This document shows positions 1 through 10,907 of a stretch of 64,000 nucleotides of DNA, one piece after another. The stretch is taken from the NCBI RefSeq assembly GCF_901709675.1, contig NC_051098.1, forward strand, positions 5,654,000 through 5,717,999, read 5' to 3'. A model generated the notes under the pieces. The model saw only the letters and a program-made list of their open reading frames with translations. It did not search any database and had not been told where the DNA came from. Numbering within the stretch: position 1 is the first letter of the stretch; each line of letters begins with the position of its first letter. The translations under genes were made by a program, and so were the position numbers. Source of the DNA: Syngnathus acus. Lineage: Eukaryota; Chordata; Actinopteri; Syngnathiformes; Syngnathidae.

Positions 1-2875
1 ATTATGGCATGGAGCCACATTCGCATGGCCTCGTGACAAACACACGAAAAGAAACACAAAGGCCAACTAACAATGTGCGATTGAGTTAAACTTGCTCGAG
101 CGCCGAGTGCACGCGAGGGCTCCGAGCGTTGTGATTAGTCTGAGCACTACGACCGACTCGTTGTCCTTTTACACTTCTGCTGTGCTTGGCAGCCGACCAT
201 CTCCCTCCCCCTCTGGTTTCCTCCCCCATCTTTCAACGCTTTGCCTTTCCCCTAAACCTTCCTCCTTCCAAGATTTCTCCCCCGTCATGCAGTGAAGTTT
301 CTTTGAACGAGTTTGGCCAATGACGTACTTTGCTGTTTGACTGCAGCTATAAACCGAATTCACATTTTTCATTCACATATTTTTTTTAAATATTACTATA
401 CCTAGTGATGGGGAAATGAACACCACACCACAAAAGTCCAACCCCTGAAGACACCACTCATGGCATAACTATCTGCTATCGAGGGCGACCTACGATTGTC
501 CGAAGCAGAGATACGGGGATAATTTCCGGCCGATAATCCTGCAGTGTAAACGGGGCTTTAGCATATAGTAGCATAAGTAAGCTATCGTAAATTTAGGACA
601 CAACATTAGCTTTTGTCATACTGAAGAAAACGGAATATATTTTCTGCAAACATCTAATCTATTATTTACTTTACAAAAAGTCAAGGAAAAGCTTCTGCTT
701 TGATCATTTTTGGTGTGTCTTTCTTCAAACAGTATATTTGACAATGTCTAAGTTACTTTGATGCATGCTCCAAGTCTGACGGTTCATTATTGGTTTGATT
801 CTGATTCTTTTAAGAGTTGCATCATGAATATTTCAAAAGTACTTTCTTCTCAAAGAGTTAGAGAAAACCACATAAGAGATGACTGTAAGTACTTTAAAGG
901 AGTGATTGATGAGCCGTGAGTGTTGGGGTTTTGTAAAATTCCAGCCCATTTGCTCATTACCATGTCTGCTGAATGAATGGCAAATTATTGAAGACAACCT
1001 TGCAGATCCCACATTTGTTTCATTAATTCAAACGTTGTTGGCTTCCTATCGAGCAGTTAAACTCTCAAAATGTTGTGTGTTTATTTGAAATGAAGACCAA
1101 TTTTCTCAGGGGTCCCTAAGGAAGCGCTAATAAGCCTTGATGAACTCAGAGAGCCCTGGAAACGAGAACAGGTTGTGTGTCCCTCAGGAAATTCATTTGC
1201 GTCAAAGAGAGAATGTGGGCCTCCCCTCAAATAGACTTCTGAGCACATGTCTTTCCTTTAAAATCTTTTGAAAGTCTCCCTCCCACTCCCCCTCTGACAC
1301 AGATACTGCAAATGATGTGATGATGACTATGTTACGCAACGGAGCATTGCCTTATCAGAGGTCTGACTTCTATTTGTAAAGGGTCGAATATTTCAGAGAA
1401 AAAACATTTACTCCAGAGTACTGAACCTGAAAAACAGTTAATGCGTTCTTCTTATTTTATAGACAGACACTTTTAACAACGTATTCTTGTGCTCGTCTTG
1501 AACAATCACATTGATTGACCTTCATGTTCTCATACATGAGCAAGCACGTTGTGCTTAATTCTCCCCGTCTTCCAACTGTGCTGGGGAAGTGTACCGTGAT
1601 TGGGCTGAAAACTCGTGCTCAACACAGACTCAAGGGTCATCACTGCCCGAGCAGGTTGTGTGCCTAGCGTGAGCACACTCTTTTAAATATGTAATTGTAC
1701 TTATTCATTTTTTACCATCTTTTTGACCACGTACTGCCATCCTGCCTCGTCCTTTCTCGGCTGGGTCGGATAGCCGGGTCCTCACAGCAAATGTCTCAGT
1801 GATGTCATCAATGATGTTACAATACAAGGTCTGGTGATATGTTGCTGTTTAAACTTCTGACCTAAAGTAAAGTTGAACTATAGCTAACTAAATAAAAAAT
1901 GGCATCAATCATACCTATTTACTGTTTGTGAGTGCCTTGTGTTGGCCATCTGGTTTCATTAAATGTATTATGGTTGTCTCTTGGTATCTCACTGTGATAA
2001 CCTACTACATGTGACATTAGTTGCTTCATAATAGTGGATTGTTCCCAACTGTTATTTCAGAGAGTAACAGAGATGACTATAGTTTTCATTGTGTGCGCCA
2101 TTCAGACTTTTTCTTCCATAAATTGTCATTGGTCAAATGACTGAGGGTTTTCAGAAAGTTTGAGTTGAGGAGAGAACTGCACTACACATGTCAAAACCTT
2201 TCAATAATTCAATTCAATAGCAGCATGACATCATGCTCATCCCTCATTAAAATAAGATAATGTGTTTGATCAAATACATCAACAACAAAACATTAATAGC
2301 AAGGCAAAAACATATACATAAATAAAGTCAGAGAAGAATTTGAAATATGTTCCAGATTCCAGTTCAGTAAAGTGGCTGCCTTGCCTCTGGCTTGGCAGGC
2401 TACACCAGCCGGCTTCATAAATATTGCATCAAAAATGCTTGATGAAAACTCCGCTTCTCTCAGGTACAACTGCACTCTGGAGAGCTTCATTATCTCTAGG
2501 CCTGCACCTAAAGCCTCGCATGCACGGAAATATTATCATCTTGACCGATTTTTAAAATGCGAGGGACCATCCAAGTGAAAATATAAACAAAATTGCTGTG
2601 TGTGATGTTATTTTTCATATACTGTGTCGTGTGCTTGGAAATTACTAACAAAGTGCACCACACACTTAACCTTCTCTCCACTGACAAAACAGCCTTCCGG
2701 ACAAAAACAGAGGTTTAGCGCAGCACCAAGAAAGGCCCGAGGCAGTGCAGTTTTGCTGAAAAATCAACGAGGAAAAAGGAGTGGCACTATTAGTACTAAT
2801 AGTGGTAGAAGTTAAAAAAGAAACACAGTAAGTATTGTGTGCTGAAAAGAAAAAACATGATTTTGAAATTAACCA
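1..2875. other. Non-coding DNA, no gene seen
   Basis: AT-rich sequence with stop codons in all frames; the longest open frames are under 70 codons and none resembles a known protein. I see no splice-bounded coding block, RNA gene or intact repeat here. It may be intronic or downstream sequence of the minus-strand PDE3A-like gene whose exon lies at 4.5 kb, because the mammalian PDE3A first intron is very long, but that is inference. Confidence 0.5.
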
Positions 2876-3233
2876 GGCGGCTCGGTGGTGCACTGGGTAG
2901 CACGTCCGCCTCACAGTTAGGAGGGTGTGGGTTCGATTCCACCTCCGGCCCTCCCTGTGCGGAGTTTGCATGTTCTCCCCGGGCCCGCGTGGGTTTTCTC
3001 CGGGCACTCCGGTTTCCTCCCACATCCCAAAAACATGCTTGGTAGGCCGATTGAAGACTCCAAATTGTCCCTAGGTGTGAGTGCGAATGGTTGTTTGTCT
3101 CTGTGTGCCCTGCGATTGGCTGGCAACCGGTTCAGGGTGTCCCCCGCCGACTGCCCGATGACGGCTGGGATAGGCTCCAGCACGCCCGCGACCCCCGTGG
3201 GGACTAAGCGGTTCGGAAAATGGATGGATGGAT
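2876..3233 (+). mobile_element. tRNA-derived SINE with ATGG tail and 11-bp TSD
   Basis: A 358-bp short interspersed element. The 5' head looks tRNA-derived: a perfect RNA polymerase III B box (GGTTCGATTCC) lies at 2930-2940, with an A-box-like stretch about 45 bp upstream. The body is the common fish repeat containing 'ggagtttgcatgttctccc' and 'gggataggctccagcac', and the 3' end is (ATGG)n. It is flanked by an exact 11-bp direct repeat, GAAATTAACCA, at 2865-2875 and 3234-3244, the mark of L1/L2-type retroposition. The intact duplication and head suggest a fairly young insertion. Diverged partial copies occur elsewhere in the window. Confidence 0.92.
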
Positions 3234-3244
3234 GAAATTAACCA

Positions 3245-4538
3245 ACCTCAAATCAAATACAGTGCACTTATATAGAACTTCATTACATGGTGCCCAAAGT
3301 ACTGTGAAGTACAATAAATAAGTGCACTGCATAATACTGCTTTTACAGTTATATGCATCAAAACACTAATCTTACTTTCCATTTGCCGGTTACCAACTTC
3401 TAAAGGAGATTTGTGACTTGAATTCCAGTTGAAAAGTATACATGGATAGATGCAAAGTGTGGCGGTGAGCAGTCTGGCTTCACCTCTGACTGCACAATCC
3501 CTGACAAACTGCAAGTGTTTGCTTTCTGTCTCCCTTCTCGTCCACCACATAATGTTTTCATACACTTTTAATAGAGCCTACTATAATTTTCCACAGTCAG
3601 AATAATGTATTTAATAGTTGAGAGATACATACAGTGTTTGATCACGTAAACAGCAAATAAAGAAGCACGCAGTGAGTGAGGCAGACTATATTCTGCCACA
3701 CTAATGGGGGCATATGAGAGCACAAAGGCTCACATTGGTGCCGTTCTTTAACTTGTAAAATATACTACACTCAATCAACTGCCTAACCATTGTGAATTAT
3801 TATGATCATCAAATGAGGAACTGCTAACATCCAGCTGTCACTCTTATTTCCTTTTTTTGTGGATGAATGCTGTGATAAATACATTTGCTCAGACTCCACA
3901 CAATCAATTGGGTGTAATTTTACTCATAAACATTTCAATACATCCATTAAACATTAAGATGGCAATAAGCAGACTGTCAATCTGAAATATGATAATATCT
4001 AATTGACTGATGAAACCCAGCCCCAGACACTATGAAAAATGAAATGAATAAATAAATAAATATTTACCACAGCACTACAATGATAAAATGTGCTCTATAG
4101 TTTAAGTTGGTGAACACTTGAATCACTTGCGGACAGCGCACGATTGATAAATTGATAAAACATGCTCCTATGCCCTTTTGTATACACGCACACCCACACG
4201 TACACAAAAACAGTAATGTGCACAGCAATTGCACAATCTGCATGAAGCCTCAAACTGAGCCCAGCAGGATGCTGACGACCACTTTAACAGCAGTGGCAGA
4301 GTGCAAGTACACATCAGGCATGCAGGCCGTGCATAGCTGCAAGTGCCTCCTCCAAATATGGATGGCCTCGAAGACTCACGATGGCCATGCACAAATTAAT
4401 TGTTATTGCGTCCTGTGGGGTATAGTTTGCGTAAAGATTCGACACGTGTCGCAGCGATACGGGCCCACGGCGGCTGGAAGGTCATCAGCATGCACACAAC
4501 CATGTTGGTTTAATTAAAGGGCCACGCGTACGTCTTAC
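3245..4538. other. Non-coding DNA with possible retroposon tail
   Basis: No gene recognised. Bases 3250-3320 ('cacttatatagaacttc...tggtgcccaaagtactgt') resemble, in antisense, the 3' tail of a common fish LINE/SINE family, but too little is left to classify. The right part runs into the intron side of the PDE3A-like donor at 4538. Confidence 0.35.
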
Positions 4539-4796
4539 CTGGTCCCGTGGAATGCAAGGCAGCGAAGTCCTGCGGTGGGACTTGCTGTTGCTCTGACTGT
4601 GCGCCATCATCTCCGAGGCTACTATGGAGCTGGACCTCCGTCTCCGCTTGAAGACAGGGATGTCCTCCTCCTTCGCCCCGGTCACAGAGCCACAGCACCC
4701 CGTCCCGCTGGTCCCTGGGGCCGGCAGGAGCCGGTCAGCATACCGCGCAAGCAAAACACCCAGCAGGCAGGCCAGGTAGAGTGCTCCAGTCGGCCT
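4539..4796 (-). CDS. pde3a: PDE3A-like phosphodiesterase, 3' part of first coding exon (partial)
   Basis: Read on the minus strand, this encodes about 86 residues like the region of PDE3A (cGMP-inhibited cAMP phosphodiesterase) just after its membrane segments. The landmarks, in order, are a hydrophobic YLACLLGVLLARY segment, KEEDIPVFKRRRRSSS, and HRRTSLPCIPRDQ. The last two are the basic phosphorylation/14-3-3 sites of PDE3A. The exon ends after Gln in phase 0 at a good donor (CAG|GTAAG, intron starting at 4538 downward), the same place as the human exon 1 boundary. The 5' limit is uncertain. The frame stays open to 5069, but I see no in-frame ATG before the Met-Met at 4612-4607, and most upstream membrane segments are missing. 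It is either the start of a short isoform or a decaying copy. The catalytic exons are off the left edge. PDE3A fits better than PDE3B because of the KEDIPVFKRRRRSSS spacing. Confidence 0.75.
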
Positions 4797-4879
4797 GGAC
4801 TCGAGGCGAGGGAGCTGGCCTTGGTGAGACGACGCGGACACTCCCTGACCCAGTCGGACGAGCAGCGGGGTCCCAGCAG

Positions 4880-5330
4880 CCGAGAATGTGCATGCGTCGG
4901 GGTGAGGAGGGAGGGAGGAAGGGAGCGAGGGAGGGAGGAAGGGAGGGAGGGGAAGGGGGTGGGGGCTGACTGCGCAGCGGCTTGGCTCAAAGTGGCGCAC
5001 CGCTAGACGAAAAACAGCGGCGGGACTGATGTGCAACGGCCCGACCCAAAAGAAGGCACACAACGACGGTCAACACAGAAGGCGGGGAGGAGCTGGAATC
5101 AGTCAGAAGCAGCTCCGGAGCGCATCCGGCCGCCGAATGCAGACGAGAGCCAGAGCAGCCTTGATTATTTGTGCAGCCCGCATCCCGCAAACGGACCTCG
5201 CTGTTCCTCTGCAAGAATGGGAGACAATTTCAGAGAGGCGTCCCGCGTCCGGTATACATACGACGGCGTGACACATGTGATCACGTCGCCAGGCGCTCTG
5301 ACGCCGCCCGGGGGATGTTTGTCATGACTC
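4880..5330. promoter_or_regulatory. GC-rich, CpG-dense promoter-like block
   Basis: A GC- and CpG-rich stretch in an otherwise AT-rich area, directly upstream of the minus-strand PDE3A-like exon. It holds GGCGGGG-type Sp1 motifs near 5080 and an E-box pair with a CRE-like half site (CACATGTGATCACGTC, about 5272-5287). Position and composition suggest a CpG-island promoter for the minus-strand gene. No TATA box is evident and the start site cannot be fixed from sequence. Confidence 0.45.
4902..4963. repeat. Imperfect (GGGA)n purine tract
   Basis: About 60 bp of GGGA/GGAA repeats; on the minus strand it is a pure CCCT polypyrimidine tract that interrupts the open frame of the PDE3A-like exon with a Pro/Ser/Leu low-complexity run. 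Confidence 0.8.
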
Positions 5331-5584
5331 GAGTGGCCCTTGATGAGCCTCTGGAACTGTCCAACTGCAAGACCATCATCATCTGTCGGGAGCGAGAGCA
5401 ATGCTGCACAATAATACCTATGTAGTTACAAATTGCACTCAGATTTGATTTATATGTCAAGACGGGTCAATGTTTTTGTTGTTTGATTTAATGCTAATTG
5501 AAATCAGTTACAAATTTCATTCTTTCACCCGAAAATGAAATGACTTTTACCGATATCAATCCCAAGATGTTCTTTGTAGAAATA

Positions 5585-5725
5585 GGTTATGTGCACGGTG
5601 GAGCGCTGGTTAGAACGTCACCTCACCGTACAGGGGTCAGGGTTTGATTACGGTTCCGGCTTTCCTGTGTGGAGTTTGCATGTTCTCCCCGTGCCCGTGT
5701 GGGTAAGGGTTTCCTTTTGTGAGGA
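5585..5725 (+). mobile_element. Truncated SINE head (same family as 2876-3233)
   Basis: Diverged copy of the tRNA-derived SINE: 'gtgcacggtggagcgctgg', a degraded B box (GGTTTGATTAC) and 'gtgtggagtttgcatgttct' are recognisable. The copy breaks off after the 'gcccgtgtgggt' block, so the 3' body and ATGG tail are missing. Confidence 0.75.
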
Positions 5726-8700
5726 AAATGGATCAACAAAAGACACTAAAATAAACACAGACTTTCAAATAAATTGAACTTTCAAAACAGAGTGTGATCC
5801 CAATTTATGGAATGACTCACATGATACCAAGTTTTAATGCTGTTATTGTTGACTAATTGGCTTTGTCATGGTGAACTATACCCTCAGGCTGTGCAAAGCA
5901 AGAGAGAGAAAAAAAGGAGAGGAAACATGTTAAGAATCCAAAAATACATTTCAACTACTGAGGACACGAGGAGGAGTGTTAAAGGGTTGTGATTAGATCT
6001 AACCAGGGATAATGCATAGAACCCTGGTTGAGCCATCACCTTACCATGTCTTGACTTTGATGGTGGGAGAGGATACCAGTCTGACCCATCAAAACCAAAC
6101 ATGTTATCAGGCTCTACTGGTAGAGTCCTTGGTCTTTATTTGTATGCATGTAAATAAATAAATGTTAGGGAAACAGATATTATTGGGGATTTCTACCTGT
6201 GCTCCACTGCTGGTCTTCGTCCAATTTATTTGCATTAGTTTTCTCTGTCCCACTCACTGGTTCACTGCAGGCACTTGTGGTTGACCTTCACTCTTCTTTT
6301 CCAACTAACTACCAAGCAGTCCAACCACTGGTATGCACGCACACACACGGATATACTGCTAAAGATGAATCAAAAATCCTTGTCAGAAAGGACAACGTAA
6401 TAAAGGTATGTGTGAGATTGCTACAAAATCAGATTACTGATGCTGTAACTAATCCCAACCCTAGAATTGACAATATCTAAAACAACAACAAAAACATTAT
6501 GTGTCCAGATTGTATGATACGGTGTTCATCTACTGTAAGCCATTGGCAAAGAATATTCATTGTCACGTCTAAGTCACAGGGAGGAAGAAATATTTAAAAC
6601 GGTAATAATCTGATAAATCACATCACTGTCAGAAAGCAGGGCGACACATTGTGTATACCCGTGGTCATGCATAATATTACCAGCAAATGCACAATTCATG
6701 CACATACATACAGATTTACATAGGTACATACATGATGCACTGTACTATGCACAAACACACATGCACGAATCATCGGCCTATTTTCTTAACTCACACATAG
6801 GGTGAGTGACTTATGACATCATAACGTCACCCAAACTGACACAGCGTGCAATCAAATGCCCATATTTGAATTCGATACGAACAAAAACAATCACTTATGA
6901 ACAAAGCACTGCATAGATGTCACATAAATAAATTCAACATTTTATTAGCAGAGGACCTGACACAAACATCTTGAAAGAGAAGCAATGTAAAGAGATAAAG
7001 TGAGTTCTATCAGCTTAAGCTCCTCTCACAATGGAACTATTCTCGGTGTTTAACTAATGAAGTGAATAGCAGGCCTACTCACACAGGATGAACACATTTA
7101 GTGTCTTTTATGTCTCTTGTTGAACAGAGAACATGAATTGAATATTAGTGTAAAGAATCTCTTGTTATAGCTGTAATACCCACACTTTTTTCTTGTACAT
7201 TGACCCATGAAGCATAATTCATCACCATGCAGTACAACGCCCCAGCCCTTAATAAATCATTGCTTAATGGAACTAAATTATCCATGTAGGTGTGTAAAGT
7301 TATTGTGATCCAGGGTGTACTTCGCCTCTCAAGCATGCTCAGCTGAAATAGGCTCTAGCTGCTCACCCATGACCCTGAACAGAATAAATGGTACAGAAAT
7401 GATGGATGGTCGGACAACACAACGCATTATGCCTTTTTCTTTGCTTGCCTCCCGAGGGGGTTAACCCCCCACTCCCCCTCACACACTGTATACAAACAGT
7501 GAACCCCTGCTGTGTGACACCGGCTCACAATAATGTTAGAAAACAAACATAATAGAATTGTCCTTACTTGTGAAGCCACATGCCCAGCAACGGGCATGAA
7601 CAAACTTCCTGAATTGCCAAGGCAAAATGTTATTGCGGCAGGAGTTACTCAAATGGATACGTTTGTGTGCTGTGACCACAATGTCCTGTAAAAGCATCGG
7701 GGAACCATAAATCAAAACATAAATAAATTGATACATGTGTAAAGTCCCTAAGACTGCCTCCCATCTATTTGCTTCCTGCCCAATTCTCCCAGACTCTCTG
7801 TTGCTTATCATCTTGACACCTTCCCATAGGAGACCCAGAAAAAAATACAGTCGTGGAGAAGGAAGAAAGAAAATAGACAGAATGGCAGATTTAATGTGCA
7901 GTACAACCCCAAGGGTCTCATTTGTTTTGAATTTGCGGGTAATAATCACAAGGGATTTGGAAAATAAGTAGCTATGGAAAATCCGCATCATATTTGGAAT
8001 ATGTACATAGAACAAGACGCTATGTTTAGACAAACCACGTTCATGTATATCCGATACATTTGGGGACTTCTGCAAGTTTACGTGGTACAATGCAATCCTT
8101 TTCAAGTTGTGATGTGTCAGAATTTGTGAGAAAATAAAACGATATCCTATCAGTGTGATAGATTAGATACAAACCCAAATATTTTCTGACCCCTCACAAA
8201 GAGCCTGTCATTTATGAAGTCATGCGCTTCCCACTCTCCCCAGACCCAGAGTCACTTTTGTCTTTATCTCTCTTCTGAAGTTTTGGGTTGACCATACTCC
8301 CTTTTGTGCAATAAATGATAGTGGGGCTGTGAAACCCTGAACATTCTAAAAAAGTATTGAAAATGCCATGTGAAAACTAGAAATGCATTTTCCTTGGAGA
8401 CCAAGATATTTTATGCTACTCAATGATGTGAGGGAAAAAAGCTCGGTTTAGGCCGAGCAAAGCTCCTCAATTTACACATTTGAATCCCTGTTTTCCCCAT
8501 TGCCACAATTTCTATAGGCACTAATGCTATTATTCATACAAAGGAATGTACTCACTTCTATTGATATTCATGAATGATATATACGTAAGAGCGCCTTTAT
8601 ACCGAATGCAGTCTTGCATATGTTCTTGGAGCTTTTGAGTCATGATGGTGCATTTAAAATGTTTCTTTTTTTTAATGGAATCTTGACTGTACGGTGCATA

Positions 8701-8750
8701 CTGTTCGAATTCTACATGGTTTTATTTCTGTGTGAGTGTATTTGTATTAG
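5726..8750. other. Non-coding DNA, no convincing gene
   Basis: AT-rich and mostly featureless. A fragment like the SINE 3' body lies at about 7335-7410 ('aataggctctagctgctc...gatggatgg'). A 189-codon minus-strand frame at 7536-8105 shows no family resemblance. Two short stretches near 6270-6330 and 6360-6406 have acceptor- or donor-like edges, but I could not link them to a protein. A small hairpin (GCTCGG/CCGAGC) lies at about 8441-8458. Confidence 0.4.
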
Positions 8751-8839
8751 AGCAGAGCATCATAACATGCTCTCTCCGTCTGTCCTTTCGCTGGAAAGCT
8801 CCCTCATGCGGGCAACTCTCATCCGATGCCAGTGTTGAT

Positions 8840-9100
8840 GTCATAAGTGGCCCAATTTCTCAGCACCTGATTGGCCGAGCCGCTGTGACGCCGCTCTCTT
8901 CATTGTTGTACAGTTAACAAATTCCCGTCACAGTGGTAAGTGGTCTCTTCTCCTTCATCTTTCTCTGTCTGTTTGACACTTGCCATGCTCTCCTTTTTTT
9001 CCCTTTTCAGTCTAGTGTGTATGCCGAGCTCTTCTCCAACTGAAAAAGGAAACATCCAGTGAGCCAGCTGCTGATTGGCTCAGACAAAGAAGCCAGTGAT
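8840..9100 (+). other. Possible spliced transcript with 75-nt intron
   Basis: Upstream of 8890 lie a CRE-like TGATGTCATAA, a CCAAT and an inverted CCAAT (GATTGGC). They are followed by a strong donor (GTAAGTGG, 8936) and, 75 nt later, a textbook acceptor (long T/C run then TTTTCAG, ending 9010). The predicted intron 8936-9010 is among the best-formed short introns in the window. Joining the flanks gives no recognisable protein, although one frame ends shortly afterwards in a stop. This could be a small non-coding RNA or the last exons of an unrecognised gene. Confidence 0.3.
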
Positions 9101-10636
9101 GCATGCAGCTGTCAGAAATGGGAACAGACCTCAATACAAGCAGACCTCGGCATCTCTGTCTGTACATGCTGTGTGTATTGACTTCAACATGATTTCTGAT
9201 GGTTGGACACTACGTGCCCGTCTCTCAAAATATGTCATTATGGGTGCTAGTCCTTTAGGATTTAATGTGCTTTGTTATCAATTGTTGACCCTTTTAGCAT
9301 TTTTACAGATGTGATTTAGAAATCGGTCCACACTCGTCTGTTAAACTTAGCGGAGGTAACGTGGCCTCCTTTGGGCCGGACAACAGCAAAATAAAGTCAA
9401 AAACGTACAGAAATCTTGTCTGCCCATTTCAAGAATGATGAAGGCAAACTTAATCGTGCAACATGATAATAACCCCAAAACAAAACTGTGTTGTGTTGTA
9501 AAATCTACTAAGGGAAATAACTAGGAGCTCCTTCAGACTTAAACCCAATGAAGTAGTATGTGTTTTTATCTGCAAAGGGAGACTGGCGGAAATAATCCCC
9601 AAAACAAACACCCACTGAAAGAGAAAAAAATGCCAGGAGAAATATCAGAAAATGAGAAAGCCAAAAGTTGCTAATGTTAATGGGCTCACATGATTGATGC
9701 AATTATTGCAAGCAAAATATTTTCCTTAAATCTTTTTTAGTCAGTCTATTTGTCTGAAAAGAAGAAAGAAGAGAAAATGGGTGTTCAAGAAACACGTCAT
9801 TTTATGGCCTATCAAGTTCACTGAAAGTGGCTACATCAACATATTAAGTAAACTTTTAAATCTGTCCCTAAGTTATGTCAGATGGTTTGTCAAATACTTT
9901 TCACTTACAAGTAGTGAGTGGTAAGAACGATAATTTTTGCTTGACTAGATCCGAACATCCTTTGAGACTAATATTGACCAGTTGTGTGTTAAGGGACTTT
10001 GTGCATTTGAGCATGAAATAAAACATGAGAGGTGCGTCCCATGGTGGACTGTTTGGCATTCATGCATGTAAATAGTACATGCTTGAAGTTGTGAGGTAAA
10101 AATACACATAAATGCAAAACTAAAGCACATTTCGCAAATGATGGAGATGACAATTAGAGTGGATGGAGATGTTCTTCAAACATCCAGCACAAAAAAAAAT
10201 GGGATCTGAATTGCCTCAACAATCTGTGGTGATTTTTTAAAATAACTTACATATAAACTAATTTACTAACAAATTTATAGATGAGCATTCGTCGTAATAC
10301 AAGGTTTCTAGAGTGATTGGTGTTTTCAAGTTCCAGAGGTTGGCGAAGCGTCAGCAGTGAGCAGGCAGCAAGCTGCTCACTGCAGGAACTGGGTCATGCT
10401 TCCATCTAGTGGAAGGATAAGATGTAGAAATATCTGCAGTTCCACTATCTGGCCAATTCTCATCTACCCTCGACAGATGGATCTTTGGAGGTAACCAATG
10501 AAAAGATGTCAAATAATTGTGTCTTGTGTCTTATAATAACAACTATTAACACTAGCATTTGGGGTCCGACTAAATCAAATGAGTGAATTAGTTGCCGTAA
10601 CAATATGATAATATGACTGTAGATGAAAAGGTCAAA
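9101..10636. other. Non-coding DNA with short perfect hairpin
   Basis: No gene seen. It contains an 11-bp perfect inverted repeat (10354-10364 with 10373-10383, 8-nt loop). Confidence 0.4.
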
Positions 10637-10637
10637 T

Positions 10638-10907
10638 CATCCGTTTTAATACATTACAAAAAGTTGCAAATATGGTATTGTTGAAACGTAAAAGTGTAAA
10701 AGTACTTGACCACAAGTGGGAGCTAGTAATCCATTTTAATACATTACAAAAAGTTGCAAATATGGTATTGTTGAAATGTAAAAGTGTAAAAGTAGTTGAC
10801 CACAAGTGGGAGCTAGTAATCCATTTTAATACATGACAAAAAATTGCAAATATGGTATTGTTGAGATGTAAAAGTGTAAAAGTACTTGACCACAAGAGGG
10901 AGCTAGT
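10638..10907. repeat. Tandem repeat, three copies of a 90-bp unit
   Basis: Three consecutive near-identical units begin at about 10639, 10729 and 10819. Each contains 'ttttaatacattacaaaaa', 'gcaaatatggtattgttga' and 'cttgaccacaag'. The copies differ by only a few substitutions. Because 90 is divisible by three and the unit lacks stops in one frame, the minus strand shows a 3 x 30-residue repeated open frame, but nothing indicates that it is translated. Confidence 0.93.

Noticed and set aside
2917-3235. Overlapping open frames of about 100 codons
   Set aside because: They lie wholly within the SINE and are frames of a GC-rich repeat.
4485-5063. A continuous 192-codon minus-strand protein
   Set aside because: The frame only begins at a TTG and runs past the splice donor at 4539 into intron; only the 4539-4796 part is supported as coding.
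7536-8105. 189-codon minus-strand open frame
   Set aside because: No family resemblance, no domain, composition like surrounding AT-rich DNA; no splice or promoter context.
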